A stretch of 64,000 nucleotides of DNA from PRO6 sp049646625 (GCA_049646625.1 JBARWE010000219.1:7863-71862); one strand, 5' to 3'; counted from the stretch's first letter, positions 1 through 8,918 are shown. Notes: generated from the sequence alone by a model not told the origin. Numbers and translations: made by a program.

Positions 1-2
1 CG

Positions 3-506
3 ATTTATGTGACGCACGATCAGCTCGAAGCAATGACGATGTCCGACTATATTGCTGTAATGCATCAGGGTGTATTGCAGCAATTTGGCACGCCGGCGGA
101 AATCTACAACAGTCCAGCGAATATATTCGTGGCGAGTTTCATTGGTAGCCCGCCGATGAATTTCTTATCCTGTTTGATCGAAGATGGTAGGGCGGTGGCG
201 GATGGTAGCGCCCTGGAATTAACCCCTCTTCCTGCGGTGCCGACAGTCAGTAAATTTCAACTTGGAGTTAGGCCGCAGGATATCTTGATAACTAATCAGA
301 GCGGCGGAGATCTGCATGGCGCTGTGTCATTAGTTGAATTGCTCGGATCAGAGAAATTAGTTGAGGTTAAACTGGACTCTGGGAAGCTGCTGACCGTGCA
401 AGTCAGTGCTGATCATATCGTAGAGATCGGTCAATCCGTGCATCTCCGGTTAAGATCGGAGAAAGTTCATATGTTCGATGAGGTTACGGGAAAAGCTATC
501 GTGTAG
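3..506 (+). CDS. ABC transporter ATP-binding protein, C-terminal part (MalK/UgpC type)
   Basis: The frame is open from the left edge, so the gene begins outside the window. The visible part starts at the switch region (VTHDQLEAM, with the conserved switch histidine) just after the Walker B strand, and continues into the NSPANIFVASFIGSPPMN segment and a TOBE/OB-fold regulatory domain (GVRPQDI). This layout is typical of MalK/UgpC/SmoK ATPases of CUT1 carbohydrate or glycerol-3-phosphate importers. The substrate cannot be read from the C-terminus. The base composition is clearly more AT-rich than the rest of the window, which suggests a different origin. The family assignment is firm; the substrate is unknown. 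Confidence 0.88.
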   Translation: MYVTHDQLEAMTMSDYIAVMHQGVLQQFGTPAEIYNSPANIFVASFIGSPPMNFLSCLIEDGRAVADGSALELTPLPAVPTVSKFQLGVRPQDILITNQSGGDLHGAVSLVELLGSEKLVEVKLDSGKLLTVQVSADHIVEIGQSVHLRLRSEKVHMFDEVTGKAIV

Positions 507-938
507 AGTAAAAGCTTGCGAGCCGCGCTAGCGCTTAAACTCGCCGCGGCGCAGCACCACCTCATTGACGCGGTAGCTCGCGAGAGATGGTTGCGCGACT
601 TGCGTACAGGAGTCTTGCAGCGTACGTCTTGTCGGCGCTGGCTACATTGATAGCATGCGCAGTTTTCTTTTTTCGTTCACGCTTCAGATAGCGTTCTAGA
701 TCTAAATCTCCGCCCGCTTGACACTGTCTGCCACTTCGATTGGCGTCTCGAACTTTATGTCGCCGATGATCTACCGCTAAGATTTCACCCAGCGGAAATT
801 GGAGCCTCGGCTGTTTCTGTTGCACCGTAGGGCGCGGGTTGAGTAACGTTGCCCCCAGATTTTATCCAATCTTAAGTTCGCTCCGGCAGTTGGGTTTACC
901 CGATCAGTCGGTGGAGGCGACGGGGCTGGCACGGAGCC
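507..938. other. Gene-free stretch before IS remnant
   Basis: No credible protein is encoded in this 430-base stretch. Short frames on either strand lack domain similarity that I can recognise. A faint plus-strand run near 715-780 (ending SNFMSPMIYR) resembles the C-terminal end of some IS3-type transposases, but it is interrupted by stops and too short to call. The stretch ends at the stop of the minus-strand IS3 remnant. It is most simply read as decayed mobile-element DNA. Confidence 0.35.
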
Positions 939-1271
939 TTAGGCAGAGCGCAGCGCCAGATCCCGGCGCGGGTGGAAGGTCAGGGCGAACTCGGCAGGTG
1001 TCTCCATCCGAGCTGCGGGTGCGGTCGGGATCCGTTGTGCTCGGCCTGCCAGCAGCCCAGGGCGACGCGGGCCTGCGCCAACGAGGTGAACAGCGTCTCG
1101 TTCAACAACTCATCCCGCAAGCAGCCGTTGAAGCTTTCGATGAAGGCATCCTGTATCGGCTTGCCCGGCGCGATGTAGTGCTGTTCGACACGGGTCGGCG
1201 ACCGAAACGTCGGCCTCGTGTTCCTTCAAAATTTCGATGATCTGTTTTCCCGGAAAGCGACTGCGCTTCAT
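939..1271 (-). pseudogene. Internally deleted IS3-family transposase remnant (orfA start joined to orfB end)
   Basis: Read on the minus strand, the remnant starts with a typical IS3-family OrfA N-terminus (MKRSRFPGKQIIEILKEHEA, 1271 downward). Around 1183-1195 it jumps, with a change of frame, into the OrfB C-terminal catalytic end (HYIAPGKPIQDAFIESFNG, containing the last Glu of the DDE triad). A further frameshift near 1030 separates this from the OrfB tail (METPAEFALTFHPRRDLALR), which stops at 939. The OrfA helix-turn-helix remainder, the leucine zipper and the first two catalytic Asp residues are absent, so no active transposase can be made. Terminal inverted repeats were not identified. 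Confidence 0.75.
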
Positions 1272-1528
1272 CCTCTGGTCCTCGTCGTGGGCCAGAGCGA
1301 ACTTCAATCCGGATTAAGCCTGAGAGGCAACGTCAACAGGCTTGGCGTTGCAATCACCGATGGCGTCGACAAGGAGGCGATCTGACCTGCGATTGAAGGT
1401 CGAACGCAGAATGTAGAATTTCTGCGGCCTGCGCCACTGGTGGACCAGAGTCTTTACCTCTAGGATTTATGGTCCACGAAGCTCGCAGCAACCGCCAAGT
1501 CAGTCGGCCGCCACAACATCCTAGCCTC

Positions 1529-2185
1529 TTAAAAAGTATGATCTCTGAAGGCCGCATCGCGAGGTTTCGATGCGAAGGCAGCCAGGCGCGGATAATTCTC
1601 GACGAGCGATCTCAGGATATCGTCCATAGGAGGCTCAACAAAGGAACCCCTGTCGCGCAGATACTCCATGTGAAGCCGATCGTTCATGTCGTATTCGTGA
1701 AAGAGTGCGTCGTTCTCGCCGTCGAAGACGAGCGGACGCACGCCGAAACGCTCGCACAGCGATTGATTGAAGGCGGGGGTGACCTTGATCCAGCGCTCAT
1801 CCAGATAAAGCGCGGTATACCCGTGATAAAAAAAGACGTCCGACCCCATCAGATCGAGAAGCTTTGGCGAGGAGAGATGGTTCTTCACGTCGGCAAAACC
1901 GACCGCCGCGGGAATGCCGGCAGCGCGTGCGATGGCCGTCAGCAGGATGGCCTTCTGGACGCAGTAAGCCGATTTGCGGCGGCTCACCGCGGATGCCACA
2001 TAGTCCTCGGGATCGAGGCTGACGCTGTAGGGGTCATACGAGATGCCGTCGCGGACAGCCTCGAAGATCCGGATCGCCTTGTCCCGCTGCGTGTCGGCAC
2101 CGCGCGTCGCCTTGGCGGCGAAAGCGATGATGTCGGGTGCGCCCGAGTCAATATAGCGGCCTGAATCGAGATACCTGGACGGCAT
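1529..2185 (-). CDS. Transglutaminase-like domain protein
   Basis: This 218-residue protein has the transglutaminase/protease-like core: a Cys in SAYCVQKAILL (about residue 93), a His in YHGYTALYL (about residue 134) and an Asp in the following strand. Bacterial stand-alone members of this family are papain-fold hydrolases or amidases of mostly unknown substrate. The ATG at 2185 is preferred over an upstream TTG at 2200 because the segment GAGAGCGGGA precedes it at ribosome-binding distance. It lies downstream of and co-oriented with the TetR gene, but has its own perfect palindrome at 2209-2222 in the promoter region. A role linked to the neighbouring aryl-CoA pathway, such as cleaving an amide or thioester, is inference. 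Confidence 0.72.
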   Translation of the reverse strand: MPSRYLDSGRYIDSGAPDIIAFAAKATRGADTQRDKAIRIFEAVRDGISYDPYSVSLDPEDYVASAVSRRKSAYCVQKAILLTAIARAAGIPAAVGFADVKNHLSSPKLLDLMGSDVFFYHGYTALYLDERWIKVTPAFNQSLCERFGVRPLVFDGENDALFHEYDMNDRLHMEYLRDRGSFVEPPMDDILRSLVENYPRLAAFASKPRDAAFRDHTF

Positions 2186-2208
2186 AATTCCCGCTCTCAA
2201 AAAGATTC

Positions 2209-2222
2209 ATACTGTTCAGTAT
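2209..2222. promoter_or_regulatory. Palindromic operator candidate ATACTG-TT-CAGTAT
   Basis: A perfect 14-bp inverted repeat lies 24 bp upstream of the transglutaminase start. Its core ACTG-N2-CAGT is matched by ACTA-N2-TAGT at 16346-16355 and by the imperfect GCTG-N2-CAGT at 3289-3298. The nearest regulator gene is the TetR protein encoded immediately upstream. TetR-family operators are commonly palindromes of this size. Binding has not been shown. Confidence 0.55.
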
Positions 2223-2321
2223 CTATTCTAGGTGAAGCGCGAGCGTTGTCAAACCTGCGCGGCCGCAGTCAGGCCGCGCAAACAACGAAGACCGTTTGCT
2301 GTTGCGTCTGTCGGCTCGCGC

Positions 2322-2999
2322 TCAGCCCGCCGGCTTGCTCTTCGCGCTGCCGGCAGATGCCGAGCTTGCGGGGGCGGGGGTCATGCCGCTCAGCAGAAAC
2401 CTGCGGGCCGCCGCGACGTAGAGCGATCCGTCGAGTTCGTTCCGGCGGCGCGCCCATTCGAGCAGCATGCCATCGGACATCGCGACCAGCACGCTGGCCA
2501 TTTCCCGCGTCGGCGCATGGTTGGCGAATGCGCCGATCGCCTTTCCGTCGTCGATCAGCTGCTCCATGGATTGCGCGAAGTCGTCGTACATCGCGCGCAG
2601 TTTTTTCTCCACCGGGCTGCGAGTCCCCCAGAATTCGGGGGCGATGATGATCGGCAGCAGCAGGGCGTTGCGCTGGGTTTGGCCCCATCGCGACAACTTG
2701 TGAACGAACTGAACCAGGCGTTCGCGTGGCGGAACGGAGCTGTCTTTCAGCGTCTCGAAGACCGGCTTGTAGATCAGCGTCTCGACCCGCTCGATCAGCT
2801 TGAGCAGAATGGTCGTCTTGTCGGAGAAATAGAAGTAGACGGCGCCCTTCGTCAGGTTCGCCCGCTCGGCGATCTGATCGATGGTCGTCGTATGGAATCG
2901 TTGCGTTACGAACAGGTGCTCGGCGGCGCCCAGAATGGCGTTCAGGCTTATCGAGCGCCGCTCGACATTGGACACGCGCTTGTGCTTCTTTTTCTTCAT
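2322..2999 (-). CDS. TetR/AcrR family transcriptional regulator
   Basis: This is a 225-residue protein with a classic TetR N-terminal helix-turn-helix at about residues 18-63 (ILGAAEHLF ... TTIDQIAERANLTKGAVYFYF). A helical ligand-binding domain follows, and the C-terminus is Ala/Ser/Pro-rich. The N-terminus is strongly basic (MKKKKHKR). It is transcribed away from the ligase-transporter operon that starts at 3326, so the 326-bp gap holds a divergent promoter region. TetR regulators next to acyl-CoA ligases usually respond to an acyl-CoA intermediate. Shared palindromes at 2209, 3289 and 16346 are candidate targets. Confidence 0.9.
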   Translation of the reverse strand: MKKKKHKRVSNVERRSISLNAILGAAEHLFVTQRFHTTTIDQIAERANLTKGAVYFYFSDKTTILLKLIERVETLIYKPVFETLKDSSVPPRERLVQFVHKLSRWGQTQRNALLLPIIIAPEFWGTRSPVEKKLRAMYDDFAQSMEQLIDDGKAIGAFANHAPTREMASVLVAMSDGMLLEWARRRNELDGSLYVAAARRFLLSGMTPAPASSASAGSAKSKPAG

Positions 3000-3325
3000 G
3001 GGGAATAGCGAGCTTCAGGCGGGGTTGATAGGGTCGTTGGCAGGTGAAATCGCGCGGATATTAGTCCGCCCGCTCGAGGTCGAGCCAGTGTGCAATGCCG
3101 TGGCCATCCAAAGTACCCCCTGGTTCATTCGCTCTTGCGGCTTGCCGGCGTTCTGCGAGCCGTGCCGGTTTCGGTCGATACCGGCCCCTGCCGTGGGGTG
3201 CTTGATAGCTGGCAGAACCCCTTGCGGCTACCCTATCCTCCGAAATAGCCGAGTGAAAGCTGGAGACGCTTGATCTTATCAAAAACCGGCTGTACAGTTT
3301 GTGAATAACGGGAGGACGAGGGAGC
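3000..3325. promoter_or_regulatory. Divergent intergenic region between tetR and the ligase-transporter operon, with half-conserved operator at 3289-3298
   Basis: This 326-base stretch carries no convincing gene. Near its right end is GCTGTACAGT (3289-3298), whose core CTGTACAG is a perfect palindrome resembling the 2209 site. It sits 28 bp before the ligase start codon, where a repressor could block the promoter. The ribosome-binding site GGGAGGACGAGGGAG follows directly (3310-3324). I could not assign confident -35/-10 elements. Confidence 0.45.
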
Positions 3326-4987
3326 GTGGCCACGGTGACCGAAGCGGAGTTGAGAACCGAGCGCCGGCTCGGTGGCTTTGATTTCATTCTTGCCAGAGGT
3401 GCCGAGACGCACCCCGATCTGATTGCCATCGACGACCGCCTCAACGGAAGGCTTCTGACCTATCAGGAGCTTCGCTCCCGATCGATTAAAATGGCCCGGG
3501 CCTTGCAGCGGCTCGGCGTGGTGAAAGGCGACAGGGTCGCTTACGTCTTTTTCAACGAGCACCCCTCGATCGAGGTGCTGTTCGCCTGCGTCATGCTGGG
3601 CGCGATCGCCGTCCCGCTGAATACCCGCCTGCTCGCCGACGAGGCGTGTCAGTATGTCGACAAGCAGGAATGCAGGGTGTTTATCGCGCGCAGCGAGCTG
3701 AGCCGCCTGGCCGAAAACAGCGCCGTCAAACACTTCATCGTCCGCGGGGACAGCGCCTCGTCGCGCGCTGCGCTCGACTACGAGGCGTTGCTGGCGGCAG
3801 AAACGGACGTGCCGCTGCCGCCTCAGGCGGCGTGGGAAGACCGCTACATGCTGGCGATGACCGGCGGCACCACCGGCGGCTCCAAGGCCGTCTCGTGGAC
3901 GCATGGCGGCGCCATGTTTGATGTCCTGTCGGTGATCGCGCTGCTTGGTGTGAAGCGGGGTTATGGCACGATCTGTGTCGCGCCGACCTACCATGCGGCC
4001 GGCCTCGGATGGGGATTCCTGCCGTCGTTCTGGCAGGGCGGGCGGGTGATTTTCTCGCCGAGCACATCGTTCTCGCCGGCCTTCCTGCACAAGACGTTCG
4101 CGGAGCAACCGGTGCCGTTTCTATTCCTCGTGCCGGCGATGATCGATCCGCTGCACCGGGCCTGGAACGGCAAGCCGGTTTCGTGCGTGAAGTCGGTTTG
4201 CGTGGCTTCGGCGCCGACGCCGGAGCCGCTGCGCCGGAAGCTCGTCGAGATGTTTCCCGAGGCGGAGGTGATCGCCGCCTATGGAATGACCGAATCGTTC
4301 TCGGTGTGCGTGCAGCGGCCCGACGAGTTTCTGGCCTTCCCCGGCGGGGTCGGTGCGCCGGCGCTGGATTCGCGCGTGCGGATTGTCGATGACAGCGGTG
4401 CGGTCGTGCCGCGCGGCACTGTCGGCAATATCGTCACGAGAACGCTGGCCATGGGCGTCGGCTATAACGGCGATCCGGCAAGCACGGCCGTTACCTTCAG
4501 GAAATGCGGTGACGATCCCGAAGGTCTCGATTGGATTTTTACCGGCGATATCGGTTCGATGGACGAGAGCGGCCGGCTGACCATCGTCGATCGCTCGAAG
4601 GACGTCATCATCACCGGCGGGGAAAACGTCCATTCCGTCGAGATCGAAACGATTTTGGCATCGCATCCCGGTGTGCGCGAGTGCGCCGTGGTCGGCTTGC
4701 CGGATACGCAGTGGGGCGAACTGGTCACGGCGATCGTCGTGAAGAACGGCGCTGTCGCAACCGACGGCGATCTCGCCTCGGAGCTTCACAGTTTATGCCG
4801 CGCGCGCCTGAGCGGCTACAAGGTTCCGAAGCGGTTCTGCTTCATGGATGAATTGCCGCGCAGCTCGTTTGGAAAGGTCCTCAAGCGCGACTTGAGGGGC
4901 ATGACTTACGATCGCGCGATCGACAGCCGGACGCTTGGAGCCGGTGCGACCCGTCCGGTATTTCGGATTGAGAAGGCTTCTGCTTGA
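3326..4987 (+). CDS. Class I adenylate-forming acyl-CoA ligase (first of two in the operon)
   Basis: This 553-residue protein activates a carboxylic acid via acyl-AMP to its CoA thioester. Visible motifs are the Gly/Thr-rich phosphate loop MTGGTTGGSK (about 178), AYGMTES (about 317), the TGD motif (about 405), the hinge region RSKDVIITGGENV (about 422) and a C-terminal SFGKVLKRD with the catalytic lysine (about 516). The GTG start at 3326 has a strong GGAGG-type ribosome-binding site. It is the first gene of the unit that continues with a Liv-type importer, so the importer presumably supplies its substrate. The divergent paaABC-like genes suggest an aromatic acid, but the acid cannot be read from the sequence. 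Confidence 0.88.
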   Translation: MATVTEAELRTERRLGGFDFILARGAETHPDLIAIDDRLNGRLLTYQELRSRSIKMARALQRLGVVKGDRVAYVFFNEHPSIEVLFACVMLGAIAVPLNTRLLADEACQYVDKQECRVFIARSELSRLAENSAVKHFIVRGDSASSRAALDYEALLAAETDVPLPPQAAWEDRYMLAMTGGTTGGSKAVSWTHGGAMFDVLSVIALLGVKRGYGTICVAPTYHAAGLGWGFLPSFWQGGRVIFSPSTSFSPAFLHKTFAEQPVPFLFLVPAMIDPLHRAWNGKPVSCVKSVCVASAPTPEPLRRKLVEMFPEAEVIAAYGMTESFSVCVQRPDEFLAFPGGVGAPALDSRVRIVDDSGAVVPRGTVGNIVTRTLAMGVGYNGDPASTAVTFRKCGDDPEGLDWIFTGDIGSMDESGRLTIVDRSKDVIITGGENVHSVEIETILASHPGVRECAVVGLPDTQWGELVTAIVVKNGAVATDGDLASELHSLCRARLSGYKVPKRFCFMDELPRSSFGKVLKRDLRGMTYDRAIDSRTLGAGATRPVFRIEKASA

Positions 4988-5012
4988 AGCCGTGGCGTTA
5001 GGGGGAGGGACT

Positions 5013-6218
5013 ATGAGGATTGTTAACTGGCTGACCGTTGCAAAAGGAACGGCGGCCGTGTGCGCGCTGTTCGGCGCGATGCATTCGTTTACGGCATCGG
5101 CGGCCGAGCCTATCAAGATCGGGCTGCTTTTGCCGTATACGGGCGTCTTCGCTTCGATCTCGGAGGATATGACCCGCGGCTTCATGCTTGCCGTCGATGA
5201 ACTGGGCGGGCAGGTCGCTGGTCGTCCGATCGCGGTCATCAAGGGCGATACCGAACTCAAGCCCAACGTCGCGTTGCAACAGCTTGACAAGATATTGGGT
5301 TCGGACAAGGTCGATATCGTTGTCGGCGGAGCAAGCTCCAGCGAGGCGTTCGCGTTGCGCGATGCGCTTGTCAAGCGCAAGAAGCCGCTGGTCAACATCC
5401 TGGCGGCCAGCGACAGTTTGACGCGCGAGCTTTGCAATCCCTATCTCGTGCGCACCTCCTTTAGCGCGACCGCGTTTGAATCGGCGATGGGACGGTGGCT
5501 CGCCAGTCAGGGCGTCAAGAAGGCGTTCACGATGGCCCCGGACTATTCGGCGGGGCACGAGGTCATCGGCAGCTTCCAGAAAGGATTTGAGGAAGGCGGA
5601 GGAAAGATTGTCGGACAGGCATGGCCTGCGTTCCGCACCACGAAAGACTACGCGCCGTTCTTTGCCAAGGCCAAGGAAAGCGGGGCCGATTTCATCTATG
5701 CCTTCTTCGGCGGCGCCGAGGCGATTCAGGTTGTGAAGCAGCACGCCGATTTCGGTCTCAAAAAGACGATGCCGCTCTACGGATCGAGCTGGGTCTACGA
5801 TGTCCCGCTGCTGCCTGCGCAGGGTGATGCCGCCCTCGGTGCGAAATTCCTGACGCTTTATCTGCCCGACCTGCCGGGCAAGGTGAACGAGGAGTTCGTG
5901 AAACGCTACACCGCCAAATACGGCGCGCGGCCTTCGACTCCGGCGGTATTCGGTTACGATGCGGCGAAGTCAACCATGCTGGGCCTGCAGAAGCTCAAAG
6001 GCGACGTCTCGAAGCCCGAGAAGGTCGCGCCAGCCATCGCCTCCGCCAGCTATGAAAGCCCGCGCGGGCTGTTCAAGATCGATCCCAAAACGCAGAACGT
6101 CATCAACGAGCGTCTGTATGTCGCGGAGGTCTCGCGCAACGGCAATGCCCTCGAGCACAAGCTGGTCGAGGCCGTGAAGGGGTTCCCGGATTCCGGTGAA
6201 GGCTGCAAGATGAACTAG
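5013..6218 (+). CDS. Branched-chain-amino-acid-type ABC transporter substrate-binding protein
   Basis: This is a 401-residue periplasmic binding protein of the LivJ/LivK superfamily (type I periplasmic fold). It has an N-terminal signal peptide (MRIVNWLTVAKG... cleaved near SASAAEP, about residue 30), followed by IKIGLLLPYTGVFAS. Many family members bind aromatic acids rather than amino acids. The ATG at 5013 follows GGGGGAGGGACT and gives an intact signal peptide, so it is preferred over an in-frame start at 4935 inside the ligase gene. It is followed by a strong hairpin (6251-6284) and then by permease and ATPase genes. Confidence 0.9.
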   Translation: MRIVNWLTVAKGTAAVCALFGAMHSFTASAAEPIKIGLLLPYTGVFASISEDMTRGFMLAVDELGGQVAGRPIAVIKGDTELKPNVALQQLDKILGSDKVDIVVGGASSSEAFALRDALVKRKKPLVNILAASDSLTRELCNPYLVRTSFSATAFESAMGRWLASQGVKKAFTMAPDYSAGHEVIGSFQKGFEEGGGKIVGQAWPAFRTTKDYAPFFAKAKESGADFIYAFFGGAEAIQVVKQHADFGLKKTMPLYGSSWVYDVPLLPAQGDAALGAKFLTLYLPDLPGKVNEEFVKRYTAKYGARPSTPAVFGYDAAKSTMLGLQKLKGDVSKPEKVAPAIASASYESPRGLFKIDPKTQNVINERLYVAEVSRNGNALEHKLVEAVKGFPDSGEGCKMN

Positions 6219-6250
6219 CGCACTACGTTGTGCTGTCCGCCCATCCGATC

Positions 6251-6284
6251 GAGGGGCGCCAATCTCTTGCGAGTGGCGCCCCTC
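6251..6284 (+). terminator. Intercistronic hairpin between substrate-binding and permease genes
   Basis: GAGGGGCGCC (6251-6260) pairs perfectly with GGCGCCCCTC (6275-6284) around a 14-nt loop. No T-run follows, so it looks less like a full terminator. It more likely acts as an attenuator or 3' stabiliser that lets the binding protein be made in excess over the membrane genes. The second Liv-type operon has an equivalent hairpin at 42777-42809. Confidence 0.65.
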
Positions 6285-6316
6285 AACGGTAAGCGTGAAG
6301 GAACGGAGCCTCTATC

Positions 6317-7183
6317 TTGCTGATCCAGATCCTGAATGCCGTGCAGCTCAGCATGCTGATTTTTCTGCTTGCGGTCGGACTGACGTTCATCTTCGGCATC
6401 ATGCGGGTGATCAACCTTGCCCATGGCGCTCTCTATTCGCTTGGCGCCTACCTCGGCGTGGTCGTTGTCGATGCGACGGGTTCGTTCCTCCTTGCGCTGA
6501 TCGTGGCGCCGCTAATGGTGGCCGTCGTCGGCGGCTTGCTGCAGATCTTTGCGATCGGGCCGCTGACGGTGCGCGGGCGCAACGAGCTTGAAATAGCCCT
6601 GCTGACCTTCGGCTTGATGTATATATCGATCGGCGTGCTGGAGACGCTGTTCGGCAAGGACTATCTGAGCATCGCGCTGCCAAGCGCGCTGGCGGGAAGC
6701 GTCGATATCCTTGGCGTCTCTTATCCGCTCTATCGTCTGTTCATCATCGCGGTCGGGTTGCTGACGGCACTCTGCATTTCGCTGTTCATCGAGCGCACGA
6801 TCGTTGGCGCTGCGGTGCGGGCCTGCGTCGACAACAAGCCAATGTCGGAATCGCTCGGTATGAATACTGACTGGGTTCTCGCCGGTGTTTTTGCCGTCGG
6901 ATCGGGCCTGGCCGCGCTCGGCGGGGTCATCATGGCGCCCGTGTTGAGCGTCTTTCCGCACATGGGCAGTTCTATTCTCATTCTCTCGCTGATTGTCGTG
7001 GTGATCGGTGGCATGGGAAGCCTGAAAGGCTCGTTCTACGGCAGCCTGATCGTCGGGCTGACCGATACCTTGACCCAGTCCTATCTGCCTCAACTCACGA
7101 TGTTCGCCGTCTACATCATTCTGGTTCTGGTGATGCTGACGCGGCCACACGGCCTGTTCGGCCGCCACGCCCATTCGTTGTGA
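6317..7183 (+). CDS. LivH-type ABC transporter permease
   Basis: This 288-residue, highly hydrophobic protein has about eight predicted membrane spans and the LivH signature near the N-terminus (LTFIFGIMRVINLAHGALYSL). It forms the inner-membrane channel with the LivM-type partner encoded next. The start is a TTG at 6317 behind AAGGAACGGAG. No ATG gives a complete first helix. The stop overlaps the start region of the next gene, which indicates translational coupling. Confidence 0.9.
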   Translation: MLIQILNAVQLSMLIFLLAVGLTFIFGIMRVINLAHGALYSLGAYLGVVVVDATGSFLLALIVAPLMVAVVGGLLQIFAIGPLTVRGRNELEIALLTFGLMYISIGVLETLFGKDYLSIALPSALAGSVDILGVSYPLYRLFIIAVGLLTALCISLFIERTIVGAAVRACVDNKPMSESLGMNTDWVLAGVFAVGSGLAALGGVIMAPVLSVFPHMGSSILILSLIVVVIGGMGSLKGSFYGSLIVGLTDTLTQSYLPQLTMFAVYIILVLVMLTRPHGLFGRHAHSL

Positions 7184-7185
7184 TC

Positions 7186-8175
7186 ATGACAACAAAGTCT
7201 ATTGCCGTGCCCTACCGAGCCAATGTGGCGAGCGATGTTCGCACCCTCAGTATCCTTGCAATCGCCGTAGCCGCCGCGGCACTTGCCTGTGCTCCGTTCG
7301 TGTTGAACGACTATCAGGTGAACCTTGTCATCGAGGCGATGGTGTTCGGCATCTTTGCGATCGGTCTGAATTTTCTCGTCGGCTATACGGGGCTGGTGTC
7401 TCTCGGCCACGCCATGTTCCTCGGGATCGGCGGCTACGGGTTCGGCATTTTCACGGTGCTGCTCGACTGGCCGTGGTGGGCGGCGATCCCGGCAACGATT
7501 TTGTGTTCCGCGGTGCTGTCGTTCCTGATAGGCATCGTCTGCATCCGTTCGTCGGGCGTTGGATTCTTCATCATGACGCTTGCGTTCTCGGAGCTGATGT
7601 ACGGGCTGGCCTTCAAGACCAAACTCGTCGGCGGCGACGACGGCATGAGCGGCATCTCCCGGCCCGACATCGGCTTTCTGGGGCTTGACATCTATAATCC
7701 GGCCACCCTTTACGGGTTCATGTTGGTTGCCTTTGCGATTGTGCTGTTCGTCTCGTGGCGGATCATCCGCTCGCCGTTCGGCATGGTTCTGGTCGGCATT
7801 CGCGAGAACGAAAGCCGGATGCGCGCGCTCGGCTACAGAACGCAATGGTACAAGATGGCCGTCTTTACCCTGTCCGGCATGATCTCGAGCTTCGGAGGGG
7901 TGATGCTCGTCATCAAGACAGGGTTTATGTCGCCCGAAACGCTGTCCTGGATGATGAGCGGCGAGGGACTGCTGATGGTGATCGTCGGGGGGGCCGGAAC
8001 ATTTCTCGGTCCGGTTCTTGGTGCGGCAGCCTATGTTCTTCTTCGTGCCGGTCTGACGGGAATAACGGATCATTGGATTCTGTTTCTCGGCTCGTTCTTT
8101 GTGCTTACCGTCGTCTTCTTTCGAGGTGGCCTTATCGGGCTTATATCCGGCGCAATGGCATGGGTGCGGAGATGA
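7186..8175 (+). CDS. LivM-type ABC transporter permease
   Basis: This is a 329-residue membrane protein of the LivM family, with the family segment GLNFLVGYTGLVSLGHAMFLG at about residues 60-80 and multiple hydrophobic spans. A GTG at 7180 that overlaps the preceding stop is an alternative start. It pairs with the LivH-type permease to form the translocation pore. Its stop overlaps the ATG of the following ATPase (ATGA), a tight operon arrangement. Confidence 0.9.
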   Translation: MTTKSIAVPYRANVASDVRTLSILAIAVAAAALACAPFVLNDYQVNLVIEAMVFGIFAIGLNFLVGYTGLVSLGHAMFLGIGGYGFGIFTVLLDWPWWAAIPATILCSAVLSFLIGIVCIRSSGVGFFIMTLAFSELMYGLAFKTKLVGGDDGMSGISRPDIGFLGLDIYNPATLYGFMLVAFAIVLFVSWRIIRSPFGMVLVGIRENESRMRALGYRTQWYKMAVFTLSGMISSFGGVMLVIKTGFMSPETLSWMMSGEGLLMVIVGGAGTFLGPVLGAAAYVLLRAGLTGITDHWILFLGSFFVLTVVFFRGGLIGLISGAMAWVRR

Positions 8176-8918
8176 TGGCCCTGAAGGTCGAATCGCTTTC
8201 CAAGCGATTTGGGGGGCTTCACGTTCTCGAGGACGTGGCCTTTTCCATTCCGGCTGGCGCACGGCATGCGTTGCTTGGGCCGAATGGTGCTGGCAAAACA
8301 ACATTGATCAATGTCGTGTCCGGTTGGTTGCGGCCGGATTCGGGGAAAATCGAGATCTATGGGGAGGATACGACCGGCCTTCCAGTGGAAAAACTGGTGA
8401 GGCGTGGGCTTGCTCGTTCGTTTCAGCGCAACAGCGCAATCGGCGATCTCTCGGTGCTCGAAAACCTCTGCCTTGCCTCTCACGCGATTATGCCTGGGCA
8501 TGCAAACCTCTGGAGAGATCGGACGAGCTATGCCCAACCAATCGATCGGGCAACGGAAACTGCCGCGTGGATGGGTCTCGATAAGGTGCTGCATAGGTCC
8601 GCACGAGAGCTTTCGTACGGCGAAAAGCGTCAGCTCGAAGTCGCCCTCGCAATGTGCTCGAAACCAAGACTTCTGCTGCTGGACGAGCCGGCGGCCGGCA
8701 CGTCGCCCGGAGAGCGTGGACGTCTCCGCGATCTGATCAAGTCGCTGCCGCCCGATATCAGCCTGGTGATGATCGAGCATGACATCGACCTGGTGTTCGA
8801 CGTCTGCGATTCCGCAACGATCCTGAGCTACGGGCAAGTCATCGCCCAAGGCAGCAGAGAGGAAATCCGCAAAAGCACCGCGGTCCAGAATGCGTATCTC
8901 GGGGCTGCTCATGCTTAA
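8172..8918 (+). CDS. LivG-type ABC transporter ATP-binding protein
   Basis: This 248-residue ATPase has Walker A GPNGAGKT (about residues 38-45), the signature ELSYGEKRQLE, Walker B LLLLDEPAAG and the switch histidine in MIEHDIDLVF. The ATG at 8172 overlaps the upstream permease stop. A frame extends far upstream, but it is only the overlap with the permease gene. It energises the importer together with the LivF-type subunit that follows. Confidence 0.9.
   Translation: MMALKVESLSKRFGGLHVLEDVAFSIPAGARHALLGPNGAGKTTLINVVSGWLRPDSGKIEIYGEDTTGLPVEKLVRRGLARSFQRNSAIGDLSVLENLCLASHAIMPGHANLWRDRTSYAQPIDRATETAAWMGLDKVLHRSARELSYGEKRQLEVALAMCSKPRLLLLDEPAAGTSPGERGRLRDLIKSLPPDISLVMIEHDIDLVFDVCDSATILSYGQVIAQGSREEIRKSTAVQNAYLGAAHA

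Noticed and set aside
525..534. GCGCTAGCGC palindrome after the first gene
   Set aside because: It is short, GC-rich and likely by chance. It has no T-run and is not near a recognisable promoter.
7111..8304. Minus-strand open frame over the LivM-type permease
   Set aside because: It is a shadow of an unmistakable membrane permease. The antisense product is polar and featureless.
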